Below are positions 1-7,456 of a DNA stretch of 45,719 nt, piece by piece (position 1 is the stretch's first letter; each line of letters opens with the position of its first letter). The stretch is from Galactobacter sp. (GTDB lineage: Bacteria > Actinomycetota > Actinomycetes > Actinomycetales > Micrococcaceae), in NCBI RefSeq assembly GCF_022712295.1, contig NZ_JALAGT010000012.1, positions 1 through 45,719 on the forward strand, in the 5' to 3' direction. Below the pieces are notes generated by a model. The model ran no database searches and was not told where the DNA came from. It saw only the letters and a list, made by a program, of their open reading frames with translations. The translations under genes were made by a program, and so were the position numbers.

Positions 1-128
1 CGGTGTCAGGCGGCCGAGGCGGCCGAACGCTCGGTCAGGAACGTCCCCGCCGAGGTCGGCAAAGACCTCGGCCTGGCGCGGAAACTGAACGGCTCCCGTG
101 CCCGTCACCTCGTGGACCTCGCCTCCGA
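1..128 (+). repeat. Left copy of a near-identical direct repeat inside DUF222 genes
   Basis: Bases 1-128 match 45509-45636 with one mismatch (T at 99 versus A at 45607). Divergence starts at 129 and identity falls to ordinary paralogue level. The repeat lies in the same reading frame of two DUF222 genes. Confidence 0.95.
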
Positions 129-1719
129 CTGCCCGGACCAAGCCCCACACACGTTCCGGCTGTGGGCGGATGGGAAGGTGTCCGAGGAGCAAGCCCTGAC
201 CCTCTTCCGCCACACCACCCTCCTCACCCCAGCTGGCCGTTCCGACGCAGCCGACCCCGTGGCCGAAGACCTTCCGAACCTGGGGTTGCGGGCACTGCGC
301 AAACGCCTCGACGGTGTGGTCGCCCAACTCGAACCAGAATTGGTCGCCGAACGCCGCAAGAAAGCCGCTGAGCAACGCCGGGCAGGATTCACGTACCGGC
401 CCGACGGGATGATGAACCTCAACGCCCTCCTCCCCGGAGTCGCCGGTCAGGCAATGGAAACCATCCTGTCCACCTACGCCCGCTCCAAGCGACACGGCAA
501 GGACGGACATGATGGGGACGAACGCACGCAGGACCAACTCAAAGCCGACCTCCTCACCGCGTTGGTGATCGGCTGGGCCCGAGCCACCAAAGGCCTCCCC
601 GGCGAGTTCTTGAGGGCTCACCACATCGGTTGCGGCGGACAACCAGGCCACCCCTGCACCCAAGCCCAAGCCCAGACTGATGAGGGCAACGCCAACGGCA
701 ACGGGGAAGACGGCAGTGGGGACCGGGGAAGTGGCGGCAGCTATCACGGCGCATGCTCACCAGGTGGTGACACCAGCAACAGCACCGACGAGCAGTGCGG
801 CGACGGGGCCTGCAACGACCCCAGCGGTACTGACGACCGCGCTGACGGGAATGCGGCAGGGGAGTCCTGCACCCCGACCACCGGATTCACTGACGTGGAA
901 ACCATCGGGGACCTGTTCAGCCACCTTGTTCCCGGCGAAGCCTCAGAGGATGAGGGTGTTGCCGGTGATGTATGGGTTCCCGCCGGAATGGAGTACGACT
1001 CGACCCTGGGACTCCTCCTGCCGGCCGGGGTGGGTGTGCACGTGAACCTGGTCATCACCGACCTGTCAGCCTTCGGGATCACCGACCAGCCGGCGCAGAT
1101 CTTCGGGCTGGGCCCCTACCCAGCAGAGATGGCGAGGGAACTGATCCACACCGCCCACACCCGCCACTCCGCAACCATGCGACGGCTCTACACGGAACCG
1201 GGGTCGGGGGCGTTGATGCGGATGGAATCCACCGCCCGCACCTTCCCCGACGGATTAGGCACGATGATCGCCCTGCGTGATAGGCACTGCCGATTCCCGT
1301 TCTGCGACGCCCCCATCAGACACCTCGACCACATCCAACCCCACGCAGAAGGCGGAGCCACCAGCTACGGCAACGGCCAAGGCCTCTGCGCCCGCCACAA
1401 CCTCCTCAAAGAAGCAGACGGAGCCACCACAGAACCCGAGCACAACACCAGCCCAGGGCCCGGTGCAGGCGCCATCATCACCGTCCTCTCAACCGGCATG
1501 AAATTCAACTCACCAACCCGCGCCTTCCCATCGGAATCTCCCATGAGCGTGGCCGAGGATCACTACTGGCGCGGCTACCGCGACGGCCGCGGAGACCAAC
1601 GCCAACAACAAACCGACCGCGAACACGACCTCCAAAACCAAGAAGACACCATCTTCGCCGCAGAAGACCACCTCAAACAAATGGCCAACGCACTCCTCGA
1701 ACACGGCACCGCTCGGTAG
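1..1719 (+). CDS. DUF222/HNH endonuclease domain protein, 5'-truncated by window edge
   Basis: Frame 1 is open from base 1 to the TAG at 1717-1719 (572 codons), so the true start lies upstream of the window; the first ATG inside (112) is internal. Comparison with the paralogue at 45260 suggests about 83 N-terminal residues are missing. The N-terminal two thirds resemble DUF222. A Gly/Asp/Asn-rich linker with several cysteines lies at about 640-890. The C-terminus carries an HNH-type zinc nuclease motif at about 1287-1410 (CRFPFC, HLDH, LCARHN). The tail is charged and Gln-rich. Such proteins are multicopy in actinobacteria; their role is not settled, and an intron- or mobile-type nuclease or recombination-associated function is only inferred. 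Confidence 0.85.
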   Translation, partial: RCQAAEAAERSVRNVPAEVGKDLGLARKLNGSRARHLVDLASDCPDQAPHTFRLWADGKVSEEQALTLFRHTTLLTPAGRSDAADPVAEDLPNLGLRALRKRLDGVVAQLEPELVAERRKKAAEQRRAGFTYRPDGMMNLNALLPGVAGQAMETILSTYARSKRHGKDGHDGDERTQDQLKADLLTALVIGWARATKGLPGEFLRAHHIGCGGQPGHPCTQAQAQTDEGNANGNGEDGSGDRGSGGSYHGACSPGGDTSNSTDEQCGDGACNDPSGTDDRADGNAAGESCTPTTGFTDVETIGDLFSHLVPGEASEDEGVAGDVWVPAGMEYDSTLGLLLPAGVGVHVNLVITDLSAFGITDQPAQIFGLGPYPAEMARELIHTAHTRHSATMRRLYTEPGSGALMRMESTARTFPDGLGTMIALRDRHCRFPFCDAPIRHLDHIQPHAEGGATSYGNGQGLCARHNLLKEADGATTEPEHNTSPGPGAGAIITVLSTGMKFNSPTRAFPSESPMSVAEDHYWRGYRDGRGDQRQQQTDREHDLQNQEDTIFAAEDHLKQMANALLEHGTAR

Positions 1720-1803
1720 GGCACGACGCCGCCTCACAGCGACGCCCGTTCAGGGAATTAGGACCGAGCCGCGCAGCCCGCGTTCCCCGTGTCCGTCTGC
1801 ACG

Positions 1804-1809
1804 TAACCT
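1804..1809 (+). promoter_or_regulatory. -10 box of a probable leaderless promoter
   Basis: TAACCT lies 6 nt before the ATG at 1816 and no Shine-Dalgarno sequence precedes that ATG. No convincing -35 box is seen. Confidence 0.45.
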
Positions 1810-1815
1810 GGGTGC

Positions 1816-2028
1816 ATGAGCACTCGACACATGCCAGAGCAGATCGGCGATCTGCCGAAGATCGGCCGTCCTGCAGCGGCCGCGCTGCTGAACATCGGAG
1901 TCGACACCCTGGCCGAGGTGGCCGCCTTAGGCAAGAAGCGAGTCGCCAGCCTGCATGGAGTGGGACCTAAAGCGATCCGCATCCTCGAGGACGAGATGCA
2001 GCAGCGAGGAATCGACTTCGCAGACTGA
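1816..2028 (+). CDS. Small helix-hairpin-helix protein
   Basis: A 70-residue protein whose core, 'LPKIGRPAAAALLNIGVDTL' followed by 'LHGVGPKAIRIL', has the two helix-hairpin-helix turns (IGRPAAAAL, GVGPKAI) seen in small HhH DNA-binding proteins and the RNA polymerase alpha C-terminal fold. Nonspecific DNA or RNA backbone binding is inferred from the fold; no catalytic domain is present. It has its own leaderless-type promoter and ends 10 bp before the stop of the convergent trhO gene. No specific function is recognised. Confidence 0.75.
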   Translation: MSTRHMPEQIGDLPKIGRPAAAALLNIGVDTLAEVAALGKKRVASLHGVGPKAIRILEDEMQQRGIDFAD

Positions 2029-2038
2029 CCGCCAGCGC

Positions 2039-2950
2039 TCACATGAGAGCGTCGGCGGTGGCACAGTCTCCGCAGCTTGGCTGGATCCCAGCCGCCGTGC
2101 AGTCCTCGCACCGCAGGTACATGTGGCGGCAGGAGAGGTTGTCGCAGTTGACGTAGATCGGGGTGGGCCGGCCGCAACCGACGCAATTGCCCAATGACAC
2201 GGCATTTGGGCTGAACTCCTGGTGCATGCGCTTGTCGAACACATACAGGGAGCCGTCCCAGAGGCCGTCGTTGCCGCGCGCCTCGCCGTAACGAACGATG
2301 CCGCCGTCGATCTGATAGACCTCGTTGAAGCCACGGTTCTTCATGAGCACGCTCAGCACCTCGCACCGCACGCCGCCGGTGCAGTAGGTGACCACTGCCT
2401 TGTCCTTCAGGTCGTCATACTTGCCTGACTCGAGTTCCTCGATGAAGTCGCGGGTCGTGTCGGTCGAGGGCACCACTGCATCCTTGAAGCGGCCGATCTC
2501 CGCCTCCATGGCGTTGCGGCCGTCGAAGAACACGACATCGCCGCCGTCGGAGGCAAGTCCACGGCCGGCCACGAGTTGGTCCACGGCCGCAGGCTTGAGG
2601 TGTTCGCCGCCGCCAACGACGCCGGACTCGTCCACCATGACCTCGTCCGGGTGACCGAAGGTCACCAATTCCGGGCGGACCTTCACGGACAGCCGCGGGA
2701 AATCGTCGCCCAAGCCGTCGGACCACTTGATATCCGCGCCTCGGAACGGCGCATACCCGCGTGTTGCCTTGCAATACTGCTTCAGGTCGAAGATGTCCCC
2801 ACCAAGGGTGGCGTTGATGCCGTGCTCGGACACGATCACTCGACCGGTCAGGTTCAGTGAACTCGCCAGCGAGTGCTGCCAGAGTCGAACAGCCTCCGGA
2901 TCCGGCAGAGGAGTGAACACGTAGAAGAGAACGATCTTGGGGACGGCCAT
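2039..2950 (-). CDS. trhO: tRNA uridine(34) hydroxylase TrhO (YceA, rhodanese family)
   Basis: A 303-residue protein with the TrhO N-terminal ferredoxin-like domain (about 1-110, including VSEHGINATLGG), a rhodanese domain with catalytic loop CTGGVRCE (Cys190), and a C-terminal Cys-rich segment (CVGCG, CDNLSCRHMYLRCEDC) typical of the family. TrhO hydroxylates U34 of certain tRNAs, giving ho5U. The frame extends 16 codons further up, but the ATG at 2950 gives the conserved N-terminus MAVPKIVLFYVF and sits 7 nt after a TAGAAT box, so it is chosen as a leaderless start. It is divergent from rarA, with 87 bp between the start codons. Confidence 0.93.
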   Translation of the reverse strand: MAVPKIVLFYVFTPLPDPEAVRLWQHSLASSLNLTGRVIVSEHGINATLGGDIFDLKQYCKATRGYAPFRGADIKWSDGLGDDFPRLSVKVRPELVTFGHPDEVMVDESGVVGGGEHLKPAAVDQLVAGRGLASDGGDVVFFDGRNAMEAEIGRFKDAVVPSTDTTRDFIEELESGKYDDLKDKAVVTYCTGGVRCEVLSVLMKNRGFNEVYQIDGGIVRYGEARGNDGLWDGSLYVFDKRMHQEFSPNAVSLGNCVGCGRPTPIYVNCDNLSCRHMYLRCEDCTAAGIQPSCGDCATADALM

Positions 2951-2957
2951 GTAGCCG

Positions 2958-2963
2958 ATTCTA
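2958..2963 (-). promoter_or_regulatory. -10 box for leaderless trhO transcript
   Basis: On the minus strand TAGAAT is followed by 7 nt and then the ATG at 2950. There is no ribosome binding site. Confidence 0.55.
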
Positions 2964-3024
2964 TCGAGGAGTGCTGTGGTCATGCCCCGGGGGGCCACCT
3001 GTGCTGTTCACAACGATCCACGCC

Positions 3025-3030
3025 TAAACT
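3025..3030 (+). promoter_or_regulatory. -10 box for leaderless rarA transcript
   Basis: TAAACT is followed by 7 nt and the GTG at 3038. It decides the rarA start over upstream in-frame codons that overlap the divergent trhO gene. Confidence 0.55.
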
Positions 3031-3037
3031 TGGGTGT

Positions 3038-4546
3038 GTGAGCGATCTCTTCAACCAGGACAGCGACGAGGACACGTATACCGGGTTCGACTCGACCAGC
3101 CCAGGTGGGGGGACAGGCCGCAGTCGTGGCCGTGCACCTCTTGCGGTGCGCATGCGCCCCACGTCGCTGGACGAGGTCGCAGGACAGCAGCATCTTCTGC
3201 TGCCCGGATCGCCCCTGCGTCAACTCGCTGAAGCAGAAGGGTCGGGTCCTGCCGGGCTGAGCTCCGTCATCCTCTGGGGCCCTCCTGGTACGGGCAAGAC
3301 CACTCTTGCTCACGTCATCGCCCGCGGTCCCCACCGACGTTTCGTGGAACTCTCCGCCATCTCCGCCGGCGTGAAGGACGTGCGCCGCGTCATGGACCAA
3401 GCGCTGGAGGACCGTGATCTGCGCGGCGTCACCACCGTCCTCTTCCTTGACGAGATCCACCGCTTCAACAAGGCACAGCAGGACGCTCTGCTCCCCGGCG
3501 TGGAGAACGGCTGGGTGGTCCTGGTTGCGGCTACCACTGAGAACCCTTCTTTCTCCGTGGTGGCGCCTCTGCTTTCCCGCTCGATCCTGCTCACGTTGAA
3601 ATCGCTCACGGACCGGGATCTGGTGAACCTCCTGACCAGGGCCATCGAATCGGAACGCGGCCTCAACGCCAGTGTTGAACCGCAAGAAGGCGTCCTGGAG
3701 CATCTCGTCACGCTCTCGGGTGGCGACGCACGCAAGGCGCTGACGGGGCTGGAAGCGGCTGCCGCCGTGGCGTTGGATCGTCACGCCCGTGAACGTGACG
3801 ACGGCGCGACAAGGGACGTCGAACACGACGCCGATTCAGTCCCGGGCGACGACGCTGACGACGGCGGCAACGACGCGAACGACGAGGCCGACAAGAGCAA
3901 GGCCACGATCACCACGGACGACGCCGAACGCGCCATGGACGTGGCGGTGCGTCGCTACGACAAACAGGGCGACAACCACTACGACACGGCGTCCGCCCTG
4001 ATCAAGTCCATCCGCGGTTCCGACGTTGATGCGGCCATGCATTACATGGCCACCATGATCGAGGCAGGGGAGGACCCACGCTTCATCGCCCGCCGCCTGG
4101 TGATCTCCGCAGCAGAGGACATCGGCATGGCAGATCCCACGGCGTTGCAGACCGCGGTCGCGGCAGCTCAAGCGGTTCAACTCATCGGCATGCCGGAGGG
4201 ACGCATCGTGCTCGCGGAAGCGGTGACTCATCTCGCCACGGCTCCGAAGTCCAACGCTTCCTACAACGCGATCAATGCCGCCATCGCTGACGTGCGAGCG
4301 GGCAAGGGGAAGGGCATCCCTGCCCACTTGCGCGACGCCCATTACAAGGGCGCGGAACAGCTGGGTCACGGCAAGAACTACGTCTACGCCCACGATGCGC
4401 CACACTCGGTGGCCACTCAGCAATACCCGCCGGATGATCTGGTGGGTGTGGACTATTACGTCCCCACGGAGAACGGCCACGAACGCGGCATCAAGGCCAC
4501 GCTCGCCACGCTCAGGGACATCGTGCGAGGACGGCGCCGCAGCTGA
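3038..4546 (+). CDS. rarA: Replication-associated recombination ATPase RarA (MgsA)
   Basis: A 502-residue AAA+ ATPase related to the clamp loader. It shows the family start 'RPTSLDEVAGQ' (about 40-50), Walker A GPPGTGKTT (81-89), Walker B LFLDEIHRF (136-143), sensor-1 region ATTENPSF (165-172) and the RarA C-terminal domain from RRYDKQGDNHYD to the end. RarA acts at stalled replication forks and gaps. An Asp/Asn-rich acidic insert of about 40 residues (roughly 250-290) sits between the ATPase lid and the C-terminal domain and is not part of the core fold. The GTG at 3038 is preferred because of the leaderless promoter and because upstream codons lie in the trhO 5' end. lgt follows after 42 bp with its own promoter. 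Confidence 0.94.
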   Translation: MSDLFNQDSDEDTYTGFDSTSPGGGTGRSRGRAPLAVRMRPTSLDEVAGQQHLLLPGSPLRQLAEAEGSGPAGLSSVILWGPPGTGKTTLAHVIARGPHRRFVELSAISAGVKDVRRVMDQALEDRDLRGVTTVLFLDEIHRFNKAQQDALLPGVENGWVVLVAATTENPSFSVVAPLLSRSILLTLKSLTDRDLVNLLTRAIESERGLNASVEPQEGVLEHLVTLSGGDARKALTGLEAAAAVALDRHARERDDGATRDVEHDADSVPGDDADDGGNDANDEADKSKATITTDDAERAMDVAVRRYDKQGDNHYDTASALIKSIRGSDVDAAMHYMATMIEAGEDPRFIARRLVISAAEDIGMADPTALQTAVAAAQAVQLIGMPEGRIVLAEAVTHLATAPKSNASYNAINAAIADVRAGKGKGIPAHLRDAHYKGAEQLGHGKNYVYAHDAPHSVATQQYPPDDLVGVDYYVPTENGHERGIKATLATLRDIVRGRRRS

Positions 4547-4575
4547 ACATCACCTGAACCCAACACGCTCGCCGC

Positions 4576-4581
4576 TAGAGT
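4576..4581 (+). promoter_or_regulatory. -10 box for leaderless lgt transcript
   Basis: TAGAGT is followed by 7 nt and the ATG at 4589; no Shine-Dalgarno sequence is present. Confidence 0.5.
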
Positions 4582-4588
4582 GTAGGTC

Positions 4589-5632
4589 ATGTCCTTGCAG
4601 GCCCAGACGCTCGTAGCGTCCATTCCTTCCCCCTCCATCTCGAGCATCGAGATCGGACCGCTGAACATCCATTTCTACGCGCTGTGCATCCTGACCGGCA
4701 TCGTCATCGCCGTGATCATGACGAATAGCCGCCTGACCAGGAAGGGTGCAGAACCGTGGGTGGTTCTCGACATCGCCCTTTTGGTGGTGCCGCTGGCCAT
4801 CGTGGTCGCCCGGATCTATCACGTGCTGACCCACCCGAACGACTACTTCGGTGAAGGCAGAAACACGTGGGACATCACCGAACCCGGATCGGTATGGGCC
4901 ATCTGGGAGGGCGGCATCGCGATCTTCGGAGCGCTTCTCGGCGGTGGCATCGGCGTGTGGATCATGTGCCGAGTCAAGGGGCTGTCCTTCGCGGCCGTGG
5001 CGGATGCCCTGGTTCCGGGACTCATCCTGGCCCAGGCCTGTGGTCGCTTCGGCAACTGGTTCAACCAGGAACTCTTCGGTTCCGTCACCACACTTCCCTG
5101 GGGCCTCGAGATCGATCGCCCCAATTCCGCGATCCCGGAGGGCACGCCTGCCGACGCCCTCTTCCATCCCACATTCCTCTATGAGGTCGTCTGGAACGCT
5201 CTCGGCTGCCTGGTCCTGCTGTGGCTGGGCAAGAAGGCGTTCTTCAGCTGGGGTCGCCTGCTCGGCACGTACCTGATCTGGTACGGGGCGGGCCGCATCG
5301 TGTGGGAGAACATCCGCATCGATCCCTCCGAGGTCATCTACGGCCTGCGTTCCAACGTGTGGGCCGCCATCTTCGCCGTGGTCCTCGGCCTGCTGATCAT
5401 TGCGCTTCAATACAAGCTCCATCCCGGCGCCCAGACCAGCGCCTACCTGGACGGACACACGTGGGACGAAGAGGAGAGGCCGGCGGCCTCCGAGACCGCA
5501 CTTGTGCCCGAGGGCGGTGCCGAGTCCGCTGACAATGGCACCGAAGGCGCGGACGGCGCCGATGGCGCCGATGGCGCCGCGACATCGAAACCAGGAGACA
5601 CCCCGTCGGGCAGTGATCCCGAGAAGGACTGA
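4589..5632 (+). CDS. lgt: Prolipoprotein diacylglyceryl transferase Lgt
   Basis: A 347-residue polytopic membrane protein that transfers diacylglycerol from phosphatidylglycerol to the lipobox cysteine of prelipoproteins. Family hallmarks are visible: the loop GRFGNWFNQELFG (152-164), HPTFLYE (193-199), and the last helices with WYGAGRIVWE. Residues about 280-347 form an acidic Ala/Gly/Asp-rich cytoplasmic tail with a (Gly-Ala-Asp) repeat, a common actinobacterial extension of variable length. In many actinobacteria lgt follows the trp genes; here it lies between rarA and rpsD with its own leaderless promoter. Confidence 0.95.
   Translation: MSLQAQTLVASIPSPSISSIEIGPLNIHFYALCILTGIVIAVIMTNSRLTRKGAEPWVVLDIALLVVPLAIVVARIYHVLTHPNDYFGEGRNTWDITEPGSVWAIWEGGIAIFGALLGGGIGVWIMCRVKGLSFAAVADALVPGLILAQACGRFGNWFNQELFGSVTTLPWGLEIDRPNSAIPEGTPADALFHPTFLYEVVWNALGCLVLLWLGKKAFFSWGRLLGTYLIWYGAGRIVWENIRIDPSEVIYGLRSNVWAAIFAVVLGLLIIALQYKLHPGAQTSAYLDGHTWDEEERPAASETALVPEGGAESADNGTEGADGADGADGAATSKPGDTPSGSDPEKD
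5546..5578 (+). repeat. 9-bp coding tandem repeat in the lgt tail
   Basis: About 3.7 copies of a 9-bp unit (GGCGCCGAT and variants) encode Gly-Ala-Asp repeats in the Lgt C-terminal tail. Such arrays can change length by slippage without shifting frame. Confidence 0.85.
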
Positions 5633-5693
5633 CGTCCGACCCAGTGACGGACCCCACGAACCAGGCCTCTTCGTGTCCCGCCCCGCGACCGGG

Positions 5694-5699
5694 TAGGAT
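5694..5699 (+). promoter_or_regulatory. -10 box of the rpsD promoter
   Basis: TAGGAT, with a weak -35 candidate TTCGTG 18 bp upstream (5670-5675). Transcription from here would give a leader of about 130 nt before rpsD. Confidence 0.45.
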
Positions 5700-5726
5700 T
5701 GAAGGCTGTACGGCAGGTGTCGTGCG

Positions 5727-5739
5727 CCCACCCGGTGGG
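5727..5739 (+). promoter_or_regulatory. Hairpin in the rpsD leader
   Basis: CCCACC and GGTGGG form a perfect 6-bp stem with one unpaired C, flanked by further partly complementary GC-rich bases (about 5721-5748). S4 represses its own mRNA in several bacteria, so an autoregulatory leader is plausible but unproven here. Confidence 0.4.
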
Positions 5740-5838
5740 CCACGCGCATCGAAGTAACAGGCGGGAAGCGCATTCCCCCCACTCTCCACACCAGGAGGCC
5801 GTCAACTTCAGAGTGCGCAAACAGTAAAGGAAACAGAC

Positions 5839-6462
5839 ATGGCCAACATGCGCCAGCGCAACACTGTGCGTCTGTCCCGCGCCCTGGGGATCGCCCTGAC
5901 CCCCAAGGCCGAGAAGTACATGGAACGTCGTCCGTACGGACCCGGCCAGCACGGCCGCGCCCGCAAGAAGCAGGACAGCGACTACGCAGTGCGTCTGCGT
6001 GAGAAGCAGCGTCTTCGCGCTCAGTACGGCATCCGCGAGGCTCAGATGACTCGCGTGTTCGAGGAAGCCCGCCGCACCAAGGGTCTGACCGGTGAGAACC
6101 TCATCGAGCTGCTCGAGATGCGTCTGGACGCCCTCGTCCTGCGTGCCGGCTTCGCCCGCACCATCCAGCAGGCTCGCCAGCTGGTTGTGCACCGCCACAT
6201 CCTGGTTGACGGTGTGAAGGTGGATGTTCCCTCCTTCCGCGTCAAGGAGGGTCAGCTGATCCACGTCTCCGAGCGCTCCGAGACCATGGTCCCGTTCCAG
6301 CTCGCCGCCGCCGGCGCCCACCGTGACGTGCTCCCCGCCGTCCCGGGCTACCTGGACGTCAAGCTGGAGCAGCTGCAGGCCAAGCTGGTTCGCCGCCCCA
6401 AGCGTTCCGAGGTCCCCGTGACCTGCGAAGAGCAGCTCGTGGTCGAGTACTACGCACGCTGA
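5839..6462 (+). CDS. rpsD: 30S ribosomal protein S4
   Basis: A 207-residue protein with the S4 N-terminal domain, the conserved GPGQHG motif, and the S4 RNA-binding domain (about residues 95-155: MRLDALVLRAGFA, ARQLVVHRHILVDG). The N-terminus lacks the zinc-binding Cys cluster, so this is the zinc-free form. S4 nucleates 16S rRNA assembly. A purine-rich site (AAAGGA) precedes the ATG. The gene is a single unit with its own promoter and a strong terminator, away from the main ribosomal operons as is usual in Micrococcales. Confidence 0.97.
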   Translation: MANMRQRNTVRLSRALGIALTPKAEKYMERRPYGPGQHGRARKKQDSDYAVRLREKQRLRAQYGIREAQMTRVFEEARRTKGLTGENLIELLEMRLDALVLRAGFARTIQQARQLVVHRHILVDGVKVDVPSFRVKEGQLIHVSERSETMVPFQLAAAGAHRDVLPAVPGYLDVKLEQLQAKLVRRPKRSEVPVTCEEQLVVEYYAR

Positions 6463-6500
6463 TTTTCGTCACCCGCCCACAGTTGTGGGAGGGGACCGAG

Positions 6501-6530
6501 AGCCCGCGGACCGGAAACGGTTCGCGGGCT
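6501..6530 (+). terminator. Intrinsic-type terminator after rpsD
   Basis: A 13-bp stem (AGCCCGCG... to ...CGCGGGCT, including one G-T pair) closed by a GAAA tetraloop. It is followed by only a short T-run (TTCGCG). Confidence 0.75.
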
Positions 6531-6686
6531 TTCGCGTTGGCGCACCGGACTCTCGAGTTCGCTGACCAGGCTCTCGAGATGGCGGACGGTGCACTCACCA
6601 TCGCGGGTCGGCCTCGATTTGGTCACGAACGGGTAAAGTAGTTTGGGCACAATCCGCATCGTCCTTGAGTTATGGAGTTGAAGAGC

Positions 6687-7034
6687 ATGTCTGGTGGCGA
6701 CATCGCCGGCCTCATCGCAGCGGGAGTCTTCCTGATCCTGGTGGCCCTGCTTGCAGTCCCGATCCTGAAACTGGGACGAGTCTTCGACAAGCTCGGTGAC
6801 GCGGTCACCGAGGTCACGGAGAACACCACGCCCGTGCTGAAGGAGGTTTCCACCACCGTGGCAACCTCCAACCAGCAGCTGGAACGCGTGGACGCCATCA
6901 CCTCCAACGTTCAGGACGCCACCGCGAACCTGACCGCGGTCACCTCGCTGACGGCCTCCGTATTGGGCAAGCCGCTCATCAAGATCGCTTCCTTCAGTGC
7001 AGGCGTGCGGGCGGTCTTCACCAAGGATTCCTGA
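6687..7034 (+). CDS. DUF948 membrane-anchored protein
   Basis: A 115-residue protein beginning MSGGDIAGLIAAGVFLILVA, with one N-terminal membrane helix (about 5-28) and then an amphipathic, probably coiled-coil segment rich in Thr, Val and Asn. This is the usual layout of DUF948 proteins found just before alaS in Micrococcales. An in-frame ATG lies at 6672, but GGAG at 6674-6677 is placed 9 nt before the ATG at 6687, which is preferred. A possible -10 box (TAAAGT) lies at 6634-6639. Function unknown. Confidence 0.8.
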   Translation: MSGGDIAGLIAAGVFLILVALLAVPILKLGRVFDKLGDAVTEVTENTTPVLKEVSTTVATSNQQLERVDAITSNVQDATANLTAVTSLTASVLGKPLIKIASFSAGVRAVFTKDS

Positions 7035-7093
7035 GCGGCACCCAACCCTCAGTCGCCCCACGGAAACAACCAACGAGTAAGGACTCAACTCAC

Positions 7094-7351
7094 GTGAAGA
7101 AGCTCTTCTGGGTCGCCGTCGGCATCGGCATCGGCGTGCTTGCCAGCCGCCAACTTGCCCGTGTGAAGACCACCTCGGCCACGGCACCGCTGGCCATCGC
7201 AGACTCCGCACTCGACCGCGTGACCTCCTTGGTCCGCGGCGCGGCCTCCTCCTTCAAGGAAGGATCCGCCACACGTGAGGCGGAGTTGCGAGCAGCCCTT
7301 GGCATCGACGAGGCACCCCGCGGCCGTCATGCGGGCCCCGCCGCGGACTGA
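7094..7351 (+). CDS. Conserved small membrane-anchored protein upstream of alaS
   Basis: An 85-residue protein starting with GTG and AAGGA 11 nt upstream. Residues 1-20 (MKKLFWVAVGIGIGVLASRQ) look like a single membrane anchor or signal-anchor; the rest is soluble, with a basic Gly/Ala end. It sits 59 bp after the DUF948 gene and about 105 bp before alaS, a pairing common in related genomes. No recognised catalytic motif. Function unknown. Confidence 0.75.
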   Translation: MKKLFWVAVGIGIGVLASRQLARVKTTSATAPLAIADSALDRVTSLVRGAASSFKEGSATREAELRAALGIDEAPRGRHAGPAAD

Positions 7352-7456
7352 CACGTCTGAGTTCGTCACCCGCACACACCAACAGACTTTCCCGGTCTCA
7401 CCAACGTTGAGCCGGAACCAAGACATCGTTCACCAACGAGGAGACACGAGAACAGC

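Noticed and set aside
7352..7456. T-box or riboswitch before alaS
   Set aside because: No T-box sequence, specifier structure or terminator-antiterminator pair was visible.
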